From the NCBI GenBank assembly GCA_964465125.1, contig CAYXIO010000003.1, positions 101,921 through 165,920 of the forward strand: a stretch of 64,000 bases of DNA. The letters run 5' to 3'. Shown here piece by piece: positions 8,866 through 18,382 of this stretch. The first letter of the stretch is position 1. Each line of letters begins with the position of its first letter. The notes under the pieces were generated by a model, which did not search any database, had not been told where the DNA came from, and saw only the letters and a list, made by a program, of their open reading frames with translations. This DNA is from CAYOHG01 sp964465125. GTDB taxonomy: Bacteria > Planctomycetota > Phycisphaerae > UBA1845 > Fen-1342. A program made the translations under genes and the position numbers.

Positions 8866-10456
8866 GTTCGGGTTCCTCGCGCGGCGTGAACACCTGGGCG
8901 AACTCGGGCGCCTGGGCCGCGATCTGCTCGCGGATCTTGCGGGCGCGGTAGAGGCCGGACTCGCCCGCCAGTTCGGCCAGAACCTGCCCGTCGGCCTTGA
9001 TTCCCGCCAGCGGTGCAATGGCCCGTTCGAAGGGCTGGAGCAGCCCGTCGCAATTCATGAAGGAACCCTCGCGCTCGGCCCAGCTCGTCCCGGGAATCTG
9101 AAGGGTCACGAGCTCATCGAGCCGCGACGGAAACAGGTCGTGAACGATCAGCGTGCCGATCGCACTCATCGCTTCGGCGGCCTCGTCGCTCACCCAGGCG
9201 TCGGAATAGCCGCCCATGACGTAGGCGGCGGCGAAGCGGCCCGTGCGAGCGGACTCGAGGAACGCCCTGTAGTCGCACCTAGGTCCGCCCAGCAGATCGA
9301 GAATGCGCTGCACGCCGCGGCGGTTCGGGCATTTCTCGGCCCGAATCACGAAGCCCTTCGGGAAGCGCTGATCCTGACCGACTGTCTTGACCCATCCCAG
9401 CGCCAGCGTAGCCTGCGGCGCCATGCCGCGGATGAACCGGCCCAGCAGCCAGGCCTCCTCGACGCTCATCTCCGGGCTGAGCACCGCGGCGAGCCCGGCG
9501 CCGTGGTCCTTCTGCCCGACCGGACCCAGGCGGCTGCGCAGCTCGCCGGCAAGCGCCTCCCAGCGGAGCGGCGTCCAGCCACCGGATTGCCGCAGACGCG
9601 GCTCACGCAAGCGGTCCTCGCGATAGACGAATTTCCAGTCGAAGCGCGCCTCGTCGCTGATCCACCATTGGTTGACCTTTCCGTTGAAGCGCGGCCCGAC
9701 GCGGTGAATGCCGTGCTCGTTGTGCTCGATCCAGATCGTCTGTCCGCTGCTGTCGACCGGGCTGACCGAACGAGTCTTGTCGAGCGTCCAGACACGCTGC
9801 TTGAAGAGGAACTCCTTGTTGATCAGGGCCCCGACCGGACACAGGTCGACCACGTTGCCCTGCAACGGATTGGCCAGCGGCTCGCCCGGAAAGACGTCGA
9901 TTTCGTTGCGGCTGCCGCGCTCGACCACGGCCAACTCGCCGGTCCCGGCGACCTCGCCGGCAAAGCGCACGCAGCGGGTGCAGAGCACACAGCGATCCTG
10001 GTAGAGCAGCGTGTGCGGCCCGATGTCCTTCTTGGAGTTCTTGTGCTTCTCCTCGACCATGCGCGAGGACGAGTTGCCGAAGCGCTCGCTGTAGTCCTGC
10101 AAGTAGCACTCGCCGGCCTTGTCGCACACCGGGCAGTCCAGCGGGTGATTCAGCAGGTAGTACTCCATGACGTGCCTCTGGTTGGCCGTCACGCCCGGAG
10201 AATTGAAGCGCACTTCCATGCCGTCCTTCACCGGCGTCTGGCACGACGGCACCAGCTTCGGCGACCAGGCAAGCTGGCTGGTGCGCGGGTCGGGCATCTT
10301 CATTTCCATCAGGCAGAGCCGGCAGCTCGCCACGATCGACAGGCCCGGGTGATAGCAGTAGTGCGGAATGTCGCAGCCCGCCTCCAGCGCCGCCTGAAGC
10401 ACCGGAATACCCGCGCGACACTCGATCTCTTTGCCATCTACGATGATCTTCGGCAT
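8855..10456 (-). CDS. nuoG: NADH-quinone oxidoreductase subunit G, short form
   Basis: This is a 533-residue iron-sulfur subunit of the NADH-dehydrogenase module. The N-terminal part is complete: [2Fe-2S] ligands C34, C45, C48 and C72, a His-ligated [4Fe-4S] site H104, C108, C111 and C117, and a [4Fe-4S] site C156, C159, C162 and C206. From about residue 225 a molybdopterin-oxidoreductase-like domain begins, but it is much shorter than in the roughly 700-900-residue homologues, and no extra N7-type cluster motif is visible. It sits three bases downstream of nuoF and overlaps nuoH. Confidence 0.94.
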   Translation of the reverse strand: MPKIIVDGKEIECRAGIPVLQAALEAGCDIPHYCYHPGLSIVASCRLCLMEMKMPDPRTSQLAWSPKLVPSCQTPVKDGMEVRFNSPGVTANQRHVMEYYLLNHPLDCPVCDKAGECYLQDYSERFGNSSSRMVEEKHKNSKKDIGPHTLLYQDRCVLCTRCVRFAGEVAGTGELAVVERGSRNEIDVFPGEPLANPLQGNVVDLCPVGALINKEFLFKQRVWTLDKTRSVSPVDSSGQTIWIEHNEHGIHRVGPRFNGKVNQWWISDEARFDWKFVYREDRLREPRLRQSGGWTPLRWEALAGELRSRLGPVGQKDHGAGLAAVLSPEMSVEEAWLLGRFIRGMAPQATLALGWVKTVGQDQRFPKGFVIRAEKCPNRRGVQRILDLLGGPRCDYRAFLESARTGRFAAAYVMGGYSDAWVSDEAAEAMSAIGTLIVHDLFPSRLDELVTLQIPGTSWAEREGSFMNCDGLLQPFERAIAPLAGIKADGQVLAELAGESGLYRARKIREQIAAQAPEFAQVFTPREEPEHAH

Positions 10457-10459
10457 GGC

Positions 10460-11914
10460 CTACTTGCCCCCGGCCCAGACGCCGTAATGTTCATGTGACA
10501 TCGTGCCGCGCTCACCGAACGTGGCCCGGCCCGCAAGCACCGGCAGCTCGTAGGCCGCCGGGTTGATCCGCCGGATGTACTCGCCCGCTGCGCCGGGCTT
10601 CTGGCGGGCGATGTGCTGCTCGAACTCCTTGCGGAATTTCTGCACCACCGTGCGGATCGGGAAGGCCGCCCCGTCGGGCAGGCCGCAGATGCTCAGCCCG
10701 GGCATCATGCCCATGTTGTTCGTCACCTCGGCGAGCAGATCGAGGTCGTACGAGCGGGCAGCGCCGGCGTGCATCCGCTGCGCGATCTTGTACATCCATC
10801 CGGTGCCCTCGCGGCACTGCGTGCACTGCCCGCAGGACTCCCAGGCGAAGAACCGCGTGACGTTCAGCAGGACGTCGCGCATATCGACGTCTTCCGGAAC
10901 GACGACGGCCGCCGCCGTCCCAAGCCCGAGCAGCCCGTAGCGCCGCGGATCATCGAAGTCGAGCACGCAGTCGAGCTCGTCCTGGTCCTGCTTGAGGTCG
11001 ATGCTGCCGTCCGCCGGCTTGGGGAACAGATCGCCCCGCAGCACGCCCATCGAAAGGCCGCCCGGAAAGACCGCCTTAACCTTCTTGCCGCCGCGCATGC
11101 CCCCGCCGAAGTCGGGGCTGTAGATCAACTCGCGCACGCTGACGCCCAGCGGACCCTCGTAGCAGCCGGGCCGATTCACCGGCCCGCTGACGCAGTACAT
11201 CTTCGGGCCCTTCGAATGGGCCGTCCCCACGCTCAGCCACCAGTCCAGCCCGCGCGTGAAGATGTGCGGCAGGCATTGCAGCGTCTCGATGTTGTTGACC
11301 ACCGTCGGCTTGTGGAACACGCCTTCGACGGCGGGGAACGGCGGCTTGATGCGCGGCCAGCCGCGCTTGCCTTCCAGGCTCTCGATCAGCCCGGTTTCCT
11401 CGCCGCAGACGTACGCGCCGGCCCCGCGATGAATGTAGCAATCGAGGTCGTAGCCCTTGCCGAGGATGTTCCGGCCGAAGTAGCCGGCGGCATAGGCCTC
11501 GTCGACCGCCCGCTGCAAGATGTGGAACTGCTCGGTGAACTCGCCGCGCATGTAGATGTAGGCGACGCGAGCGCGCGTCGCGAAGCCGGCGATGACGATG
11601 CCTTCGAGCACCTGGTGCGGGTCGTTCTCGATGGTGACGCGGTTGCAGAAGGTCGGCGGCTCGGATTCGTCGCAGTTGACGCACAGGTAGGTGATGTCGC
11701 GTTCCTTCGGCAGGAAGGACCACTTCATGCCCGCCGGAAAGCCCGCTCCACCGCGGCCGCGCAGATTCGCCTTCTTGATCAGCTCGACGATTTCGTCGGA
11801 CGTCTTCTGCAACGCGGCTTCCAGGCCGCGATAACCGCCGTGGGCCTTGTACACGTCGATCGACGTGCTGTTCGGCAGGCCGACGTTTTTCATCAGGATT
11901 CGTTCGTATGGCAT
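10460..11914 (-). CDS. nuoF: NADH-quinone oxidoreductase subunit F (FMN/NADH)
   Basis: This is a 484-residue subunit that oxidises NADH through FMN and passes electrons to cluster N3. GRGGAGFP (residues 53-60) is the glycine-rich nucleotide/FMN motif. ESCGQCTQCREG near residue 355, plus a later cysteine in the LSICGLPDGA region, ligate the [4Fe-4S] cluster. NuoE and NuoG, its partners in the NADH module, flank it directly. Length is slightly above the usual 430-450. Confidence 0.97.
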   Translation of the reverse strand: MPYERILMKNVGLPNSTSIDVYKAHGGYRGLEAALQKTSDEIVELIKKANLRGRGGAGFPAGMKWSFLPKERDITYLCVNCDESEPPTFCNRVTIENDPHQVLEGIVIAGFATRARVAYIYMRGEFTEQFHILQRAVDEAYAAGYFGRNILGKGYDLDCYIHRGAGAYVCGEETGLIESLEGKRGWPRIKPPFPAVEGVFHKPTVVNNIETLQCLPHIFTRGLDWWLSVGTAHSKGPKMYCVSGPVNRPGCYEGPLGVSVRELIYSPDFGGGMRGGKKVKAVFPGGLSMGVLRGDLFPKPADGSIDLKQDQDELDCVLDFDDPRRYGLLGLGTAAAVVVPEDVDMRDVLLNVTRFFAWESCGQCTQCREGTGWMYKIAQRMHAGAARSYDLDLLAEVTNNMGMMPGLSICGLPDGAAFPIRTVVQKFRKEFEQHIARQKPGAAGEYIRRINPAAYELPVLAGRATFGERGTMSHEHYGVWAGGK

Positions 11915-11951
11915 TCGGGCTCTCTCGTGCAGTCGAAGTCGCCGTCGGCCG

Positions 11952-12521
11952 TCAAGCGCGCGGCGCGTCGAACAACGGGCTGCGCGGATGATCGAGGCGA
12001 TCGTTGTGCGGATCCGCCAGCAAACGGTCGACGTCTGTCGGCTTCACGCACTTGTGCATCTTCTCGTTGACCATCAGGCAGGGCGCGTGGTCGCACGCCG
12101 CCAGGCATTCCTCGCTCATGAACGAGTACGCGCCGTCGGCGCTGGTCCCGTGATCGCCTACGCCCAGCTTCGTCTGAAGCGTCTGCTGAAGCGCGCGCCC
12201 GCCCATCAGCTCGCAGCTCAGTCCGCGGCAGAGCACGATCACCTTCTTGCCCTTCGGGTGCGTCCAGAAGTGCGTGTAGAACGTGACCACGTCCATCACC
12301 GCGGCCGGCGGAACCTCGAGCAGCTCGGCGATCTGCTTCATCGCCCGCAGCGAAACGTGGCCAAGCTCGTCCTGCGCGATGTGCAGCGCCGGAAGCATGA
12401 CGGCGCGCTTCGACGGATAGCGGGGAAAAAACGTGCGAATCTTGTCCAACGCCGCCGCGCTCAACGCCGGACCGAGCTGGTCCTCCGGCAGCGTGTTCCG
12501 ATCAACGGCCTTCCACGACAC
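11952..12521 (-). CDS. nuoE: NADH-quinone oxidoreductase subunit E ([2Fe-2S])
   Basis: This is a 189-residue thioredoxin-fold subunit carrying the N1a [2Fe-2S] cluster. The four ligands are C98, C103, C139 and C143 in the expected C-x4-C ... C-x3-C spacing. The N-terminal helical domain (KIRTFFPRYPSKRAVMLPAL) is typical. The start is GTG 12519-12521, supported by GGAG seven bases upstream. It is the first nuo gene of this operon; nuoA, B, C and D do not precede it, and a ferredoxin gene lies upstream instead. Confidence 0.95.
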   Translation of the reverse strand: MSWKAVDRNTLPEDQLGPALSAAALDKIRTFFPRYPSKRAVMLPALHIAQDELGHVSLRAMKQIAELLEVPPAAVMDVVTFYTHFWTHPKGKKVIVLCRGLSCELMGGRALQQTLQTKLGVGDHGTSADGAYSFMSEECLAACDHAPCLMVNEKMHKCVKPTDVDRLLADPHNDRLDHPRSPLFDAPRA

Positions 12522-12696
12522 AGGCTGTCTCCGACCGCGCCGACGGTCGCGTTAGTCCGAACGGTGCCGGCTCCGCGCCAACCCTCGGCCTTCGTGTGTG
12601 CCCGCCGAAGCGAGTGAGCGTGGAAGGTAGCGGAACGTCGAAAAGCCGTACAGGGTGCCGCGGGAAATGAAACCGCACCGCGCGCCGCAACGAGCC

Positions 12697-12960
12697 TTAC
12701 CGTTCCTGAAAATAACCGACGTTAAGCTGCACGAACCGCTGCCACTCGGCCGGAACGGCATGATCGGGGTAGATCGCGCGAACCGGGCATTCGTCCACAC
12801 ACAGCCCGCAGTCGATGCACGCGCCCGGGTCAATATGCAGCATGTCCGCGGAGGCGAAGCCGGGCTCGTCCGGGCGCGGGTGAATGCAATCCACCGGACA
12901 GACCTCGGTGCAGCCCGTATCCTTCGTCGCGATGCATGGTTCCGTAATCACGTATGGCAT
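12697..12960 (-). CDS. Ferredoxin, 7Fe type ([3Fe-4S][4Fe-4S])
   Basis: This is an 87-residue soluble electron carrier. Counting from ATG 12958-12960, the first site is C9, C17, C21 and C25, the spacing of FdxA-like [3Fe-4S] ferredoxins. The second site is a C-x2-C-x2-C-x3-CP [4Fe-4S] motif (ACIDCGLCVDECPV). A GTG three codons upstream (12967-12969) is possible, but MPYVITEPC is the usual family N-terminus. It is in the same orientation as nuoE, 175 bases upstream, so co-expression with complex I is plausible but not shown. Confidence 0.92.
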   Translation of the reverse strand: MPYVITEPCIATKDTGCTEVCPVDCIHPRPDEPGFASADMLHIDPGACIDCGLCVDECPVRAIYPDHAVPAEWQRFVQLNVGYFQER

Positions 12961-13192
12961 GTTGGACACCGCGGAGGCGCCGCCTCAAGCGGCACTTCGT
13001 GCGCAATCCGTCCGGCGGATTCACCGCCGACACGTCGCTGCCCCCCGCCTTCGTCGACGCGCCGCCGTATACTCCAGACGGCGCGTCGCCGGCGGATTGT
13101 ACCCGGACGGCCGCGAGTGCAAGGCGCGGACCGTACCGCGAAGTTGCCCTTCGCGCTCGAGCCTGGGATCGCACCCCTGCAAGGAGCCGACC
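12961..13192. promoter_or_regulatory. Divergent promoter region between ferredoxin and iscX
   Basis: Facing iscX, a TATACT -10 box lies at 13068-13073 but has no good -35 at 17 bases. Facing the ferredoxin gene, a TACAAT box (reverse complement of about 13100-13105) has a TTGCAC-like element about 15 bases upstream. Both are suggestive only. An inverted repeat of GGCGCC/GGCG type lies close to the ferredoxin start. Confidence 0.3.
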
Positions 13193-13414
13193 ATGCCAGT
13201 TCAACTGAAATGGACGGATAGCGAGGACCTGGCGATCCTGCTGCATGAGCGCTTTCCGCAACTCGACCCCCTGACAGTGCGCTTTACCGATCTGCACCGC
13301 TGGGTCTGCGAGATACCCGATTTCAAGGACGACCCGCACACGAGCAATGAGGCCAAGCTGGAGGCGATCCAGATGGCCTGGCTCGAGGAGTACCGCGACG
13401 CGCGCGAAGCCTGA
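13193..13414 (+). CDS. iscX: IscX, iron-sulfur cluster assembly accessory protein
   Basis: This is a 73-residue acidic protein matching IscX/YfhJ over its whole length: LKWTDSEDLAILL, DPLTVRFTDLHRWVCEI, DDPHTSNEAKLEAIQ and a C-terminal WLEEY. In E. coli IscX binds IscS and iron and modulates [Fe-S] assembly. The ATG has an AAGGAG site six bases upstream. The frame is open further upstream, but that part is not IscX-like. No other isc gene is in the window. Its position beside a ferredoxin and complex I fits a demand for clusters. Confidence 0.93.
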   Translation: MPVQLKWTDSEDLAILLHERFPQLDPLTVRFTDLHRWVCEIPDFKDDPHTSNEAKLEAIQMAWLEEYRDAREA

Positions 13415-13494
13415 GTCTGCTCGTCCGTCGAGCCCTGCCCTTCCGCCGAACCGCGATACTCGCGCTTGCCGATGAGCGTTAGAATGAAGCACCT

Positions 13495-13520
13495 GACGGG
13501 CGTGCCCGTCTTCGTTTGGT
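13495..13520 (+). terminator. Probable terminator after iscX
   Basis: GACGGG-CGTG-CCCGTC forms a 6-bp hairpin (13495-13510) followed by TTCGTTTGGTT. It lies 80 bases after iscX and just before the cyclophilin ribosome site. The stem is short and the T-run is broken. Confidence 0.4.
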
Positions 13521-13545
13521 TATACGGACCCTACGGAGGATTCGC

Positions 13546-14487
13546 GTGTTGCCTGCCGCCCCAGTCACGCTCCGCCGGCTTGCGCTGCTGCTGTTGATTC
13601 CCGCGCTGCTGAACGGCTGCCCGTCCCCCACCCCGGAAGGCAGCAGCCCCGTCGACCTGGCAGTCGATTCGACCGCCAGCGAGGAATCCTTGGCCGCCGG
13701 CACCGGTGTCACGCTCACAGCGCGCGCCCTCGATGATGCGGCGCTCGACGGCGTAACCTACCGTTGGTTCCAGACCTACGGACGAATCGTGGAGCTGAGC
13801 GGTGCGGACACGCCCGAGCTTTCCTTCACCACCCCGTCGCTGCCGAGCGAGCAGGTGCTCACGTTCCGCCTCGACGTCCGCTTCGCCAACGGCGAGACGC
13901 GCAGCGCCGAAACGCAGGTTCGCGTCGCGGTCGACCCGCTCTACGGGCTGGGCACGGGCCTCGATCCGAACAGCACGCCGGACGACTCCGGCGACTCGTT
14001 CCCGCACGTCATCATCAAGACCAGCAAGGGCACGATCGAGGTCGAGCTCAACCGCGAGGCCGCCCCGCTGACGGTGAACAACTTCCTGCGCTACACCGAC
14101 GACAAGTTCTACGACGGCACAATTTTCCACCGCGTCGTCCCCGATTTCGTCGTCCAGGCCGGTGGGTACACGGCCGATCTTGAGGAGAAAGAAACGCGCG
14201 ATCCGATCCTCAACGAAGCCGACAACGGGCTCTCCAACCGCCGCGGGACCATCGCCATGGCGCGCCAGTCCAACCCCGACTCGGCACGTTCGCAGTTCTA
14301 CATCAACCTGAGCGACAACACCGAGCTGGACGCCGGCGACGGCCGGGCCGGGTACGCCGTCTTCGGCGAGGTCGTGTCCGGGATGGACGTGGTCGATGAC
14401 ATCGCCTCGGTCGAGACCGCCGAAGAGGGCGGCTTCCAGGACGTCCCGGTCGAGGACATCACGATCACGAGCATCCGCCGCAAGTAG
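13546..14487 (+). CDS. Lipoprotein peptidyl-prolyl cis-trans isomerase (cyclophilin) with PKD/Ig-like domain
   Basis: The protein has 313 residues from GTG 13546, chosen because GGAGG stands six bases upstream; a TTG 30 bases earlier lacks a site. A lipoprotein signal ends in LLNG-C25. Residues about 35-135 form a β-rich PKD/Ig-like domain (GVTLTARALDD...YRWFQTYGR). Residues about 148-313 are a cyclophilin: IIKTSKGTIEVELN, TVNNFLRYTDDKFYDGTIFH, IAMARQSNPDSARSQFYINL and GYAVFGEVVSGMDVVD, with the catalytic R and the QF pair present. It probably folds envelope proteins while anchored to a membrane. Confidence 0.9.
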   Translation: MLPAAPVTLRRLALLLLIPALLNGCPSPTPEGSSPVDLAVDSTASEESLAAGTGVTLTARALDDAALDGVTYRWFQTYGRIVELSGADTPELSFTTPSLPSEQVLTFRLDVRFANGETRSAETQVRVAVDPLYGLGTGLDPNSTPDDSGDSFPHVIIKTSKGTIEVELNREAAPLTVNNFLRYTDDKFYDGTIFHRVVPDFVVQAGGYTADLEEKETRDPILNEADNGLSNRRGTIAMARQSNPDSARSQFYINLSDNTELDAGDGRAGYAVFGEVVSGMDVVDDIASVETAEEGGFQDVPVEDITITSIRRK

Positions 14488-14493
14488 CCGCGC

Positions 14494-15659
14494 CTAGGAA
14501 TCCGCGGCGCGCTGCCGCAGCCGGTCGAGCAGCACGGCGACGACAATGATGGCGCCGGTGACGATTTCCTGGACCCAGTTGTCCAGTCCGAGCTTGGTGC
14601 AGCCGTTATCCACGACGGTCATGATCAACGCGCCGACCAGCGCTCCGAAGACCGATCCTTCGCCGCCTGAGAGGCTCGCCCCGCCGATCACGACCGCGGC
14701 GATCACCTTCAGTTCGTAGCCTTGCGCGGTGGTCGGGTCGCCCATGGACAGGTACGAAAGCTGCAAGAGTCCCGACACCCCCGCGCAGCCCACGCCGATG
14801 ACGTAGATCAACAGCCTGGTGCGCTCGACCGAGATGCCGCAGAGCCGCGCGGTGAGCTCGCTGGAGCCGACGGCGTAGACGTGCCGGCCGAAGCGGGTGT
14901 AGTGCAGCAGCGCTGCGACCGCGGTTGCCAGCAGCAGCAGCATCCAGACGCCCGCCGGCAGCCACGCCGACCCGCCGGCCCCCCCGCCGCTCATCAGACC
15001 GCGAATCCAGCCGAGACCCTCCGGATAGATCGGCTGATTGTCGCCAATCCCCTTGGCTGCGCCGCGCAGCGCCCCCCACATCCCCAGCGTCACGATGAAC
15101 GGGCTGAGCGGCAGCCGACGACCGAGGCGACGCGCTCCCAGCAGGAGCACCAACCCCGCCAGCAGCGTCGCGCCGAGCGCCAGCGCACCGGCCGCAAGCG
15201 GCGCGGTCTGCGGCGAGGAGACCTTCCAGACATACGCACCCGCCGCCACCGCCGCGATCACCGCCACCACGCGGCCGATCTCGCCGATCACCAGGGCGCC
15301 GATTCCGAGCCCGCAGACGCCGGCGGTCAGCACGCACCCGAGGGTGGCCAAGGCCGGCGACGCGCCGCGATCCAGCAGCAGCGCCGCCACCATGACCGTC
15401 AGCGCGATCGTCGCGCCCACCGACAGGTCGATGCCCCCGGAGATGATGATCATCGTGGCGCCGACGGCGGCGGTGCCAACGACGGCGGTCTGAAGCAGCA
15501 TCAGCCGCTGGTTATCCCACTTGCTGAAATCGCCGCCCGCAAGCAACGCGAACAGCACCCAGACGAAAACCAGGCCGACCAGCGGGCCAAGCTGGTTGAT
15601 CCCGCGGCGCAGCCGGCTCTCGCGCGGCACGGAAGCCGCGCCGGCGTTCTCCAGACCGC

Positions 15660-15663
<4 letters not shown>
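14494..15663 (-). CDS. Ribose/sugar-type ABC transporter permease (RbsC-like)
   Basis: This is a 389-residue permease of the BPD_transp_2 family. It has about 10 membrane segments, with the family motifs SGGIDLSVGATIALT and VIGGASLSGGEGSVFGALVGALIM. The start ATG 15661-15663 overlaps the ATPase stop (ATGA); the upstream in-frame extension is glycine/arginine-rich shadow. It is the third gene of the operon and converges six bases from the cyclophilin gene. The substrate cannot be read from the sequence, and ribose/xylose/galactose-type sugars are the family norm. Confidence 0.92.
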
Positions 15664-17191
<1,528 letters not shown>

Positions 17192-17195
<4 letters not shown>

Positions 17196-18217
17196 GGAAG
17201 CAGCGGCTGAATGGCCGGTTCGCTCATGTTCTCGCGCGTCACGACCACCACGCCGGTGTCAAGCAACGGCTCGACCGGCTCGCCTCGAACGTGCTTGACG
17301 AGAGCCTGCACCGATTCGTAGCCCATCTTGTCGGGATTCTGCACCACCAGCGCGTCGATCTGCCCGTCCCGGAGCGCTTGGACGAGAGGCGGCGAGGCGT
17401 CGAAGCCCACAAAGCGGACCTTTCCCGCCAGACCCTCCTGCTGAAGCGCCAGCAGCATCCCCAGGGTCGAGGACTCGTTCGGGCAGAAGATGCCGTCGGC
17501 CTGGCGGATCGCGTCGAGCATGTTCAGCGCCTGCGTCTTGGCCTCGCCGGCGGTGACGCCCGCGTAGCGATTGTCCACCAGCAGCGACAGTTCGGGATTC
17601 GCCGCGATCGCCGCGAGGAACCCCTTCTCGCGCGCGTCGGTGCTGGCCGAGCCGACCGCGTAGCGCAACAGGACGAGCTTGCCCTTGCCGTTCAGCAGCT
17701 TCGCGAGATGCTCGCCGCCCAACCGGCCGCCCTGCTCGTTGTTCGTCGCGATGTAGGACACGAAGTCCTTGCCGGCCTCGCCGTCCAGCGCCGAATCGAA
17801 GATCACGACCGGGATCTGCTGCTCCATCGCCGCCGACACCGGCGGCAACAGCGCCTTAAAGTCCAGCGGCGCCAGCGCGATGCCGTCCACGCCTTGCGAG
17901 GTGAACTGCTGCACCACCTGAATCTGCTGCGCGCGATCGTCCTCCGTCAGCGGCCCCTTCCAGAGGACCTCGACGCCGAGTTCGGCGGCGGCGCGCTTGG
18001 CGCCGGCCTCGACCGACTTCCAGAACACGTGCGTCGTGCCCTTCGGGATCACCGCGAACTTCAACTTCGCGGCCGCGCCCGTGTCGGGCGCCGCGGAGGT
18101 CCCCGTCGACGCGGGGCTCTTCGGTCCGGACGCCGCCGGGCGATCACATCCGTTCAGCAGGCCGGCGCTCACCGCCAGCAGGAGTGCAGACAACAGCGAC
18201 ATGCGACGCGACGACAT
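17192..18217 (-). CDS. Sugar ABC transporter substrate-binding lipoprotein
   Basis: This is a 341-residue member of the periplasmic-binding-protein family 1/4 (RbsB/LacI-like fold). A lipoprotein signal peptide ends in LLNG-C24. Domain features include FAVIPKGTTHVFWKSVEAGAK, a repeated IATNNEQGG element and GIFCPNESSTLGMLLALQ. AAGGA lies eight bases before the ATG. It is the first gene of the operon and its stop overlaps the ATPase start. Lipidation suggests anchoring at a membrane rather than a free periplasmic protein. Confidence 0.93.
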
Positions 18218-18309
18218 GGAGGCGTTCCTTGCGCGGACACCGCGCGATTGGAGCCAGGAGAATCACGGTCCGCGGCCCCAGCGGCGAGCCCCGCGGAACT
18301 CCGCCCGCG

Positions 18310-18338
18310 AATATATGCCGCGCGGCCCCGGGCGTCAC
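18310..18338 (-). promoter_or_regulatory. σ70-type promoter of the sugar ABC operon
   Basis: On the minus strand GTGACG (18333-18338) and TATATT (18310-18315) are separated by exactly 17 bases. The -35 matches TTGACA at four of six positions. Transcription would start near 18303, giving a leader of about 85 bases. Confidence 0.5.
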
Positions 18339-18351
18339 CGGTTCAAACCGG
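18338..18351. promoter_or_regulatory. 14-bp palindrome overlapping the -35 box, candidate operator
   Basis: CCGGTT-CA-AACCGG is a perfect 6-bp inverted repeat with a 2-base centre, touching the upstream edge of the -35 box of the sugar ABC operon. It could bind a dimeric regulator such as a LacI-family repressor, but no regulator gene is adjacent. Confidence 0.4.
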
Positions 18352-18382
18352 CCCGACGGCAAACCTGTGCCGCTTCGCACAC

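Noticed and set aside
18335..18355. A possible tRNA T-arm (GGTTCAAACC)
   Set aside because: It is a simple palindrome with no acceptor, D or anticodon arms around it.
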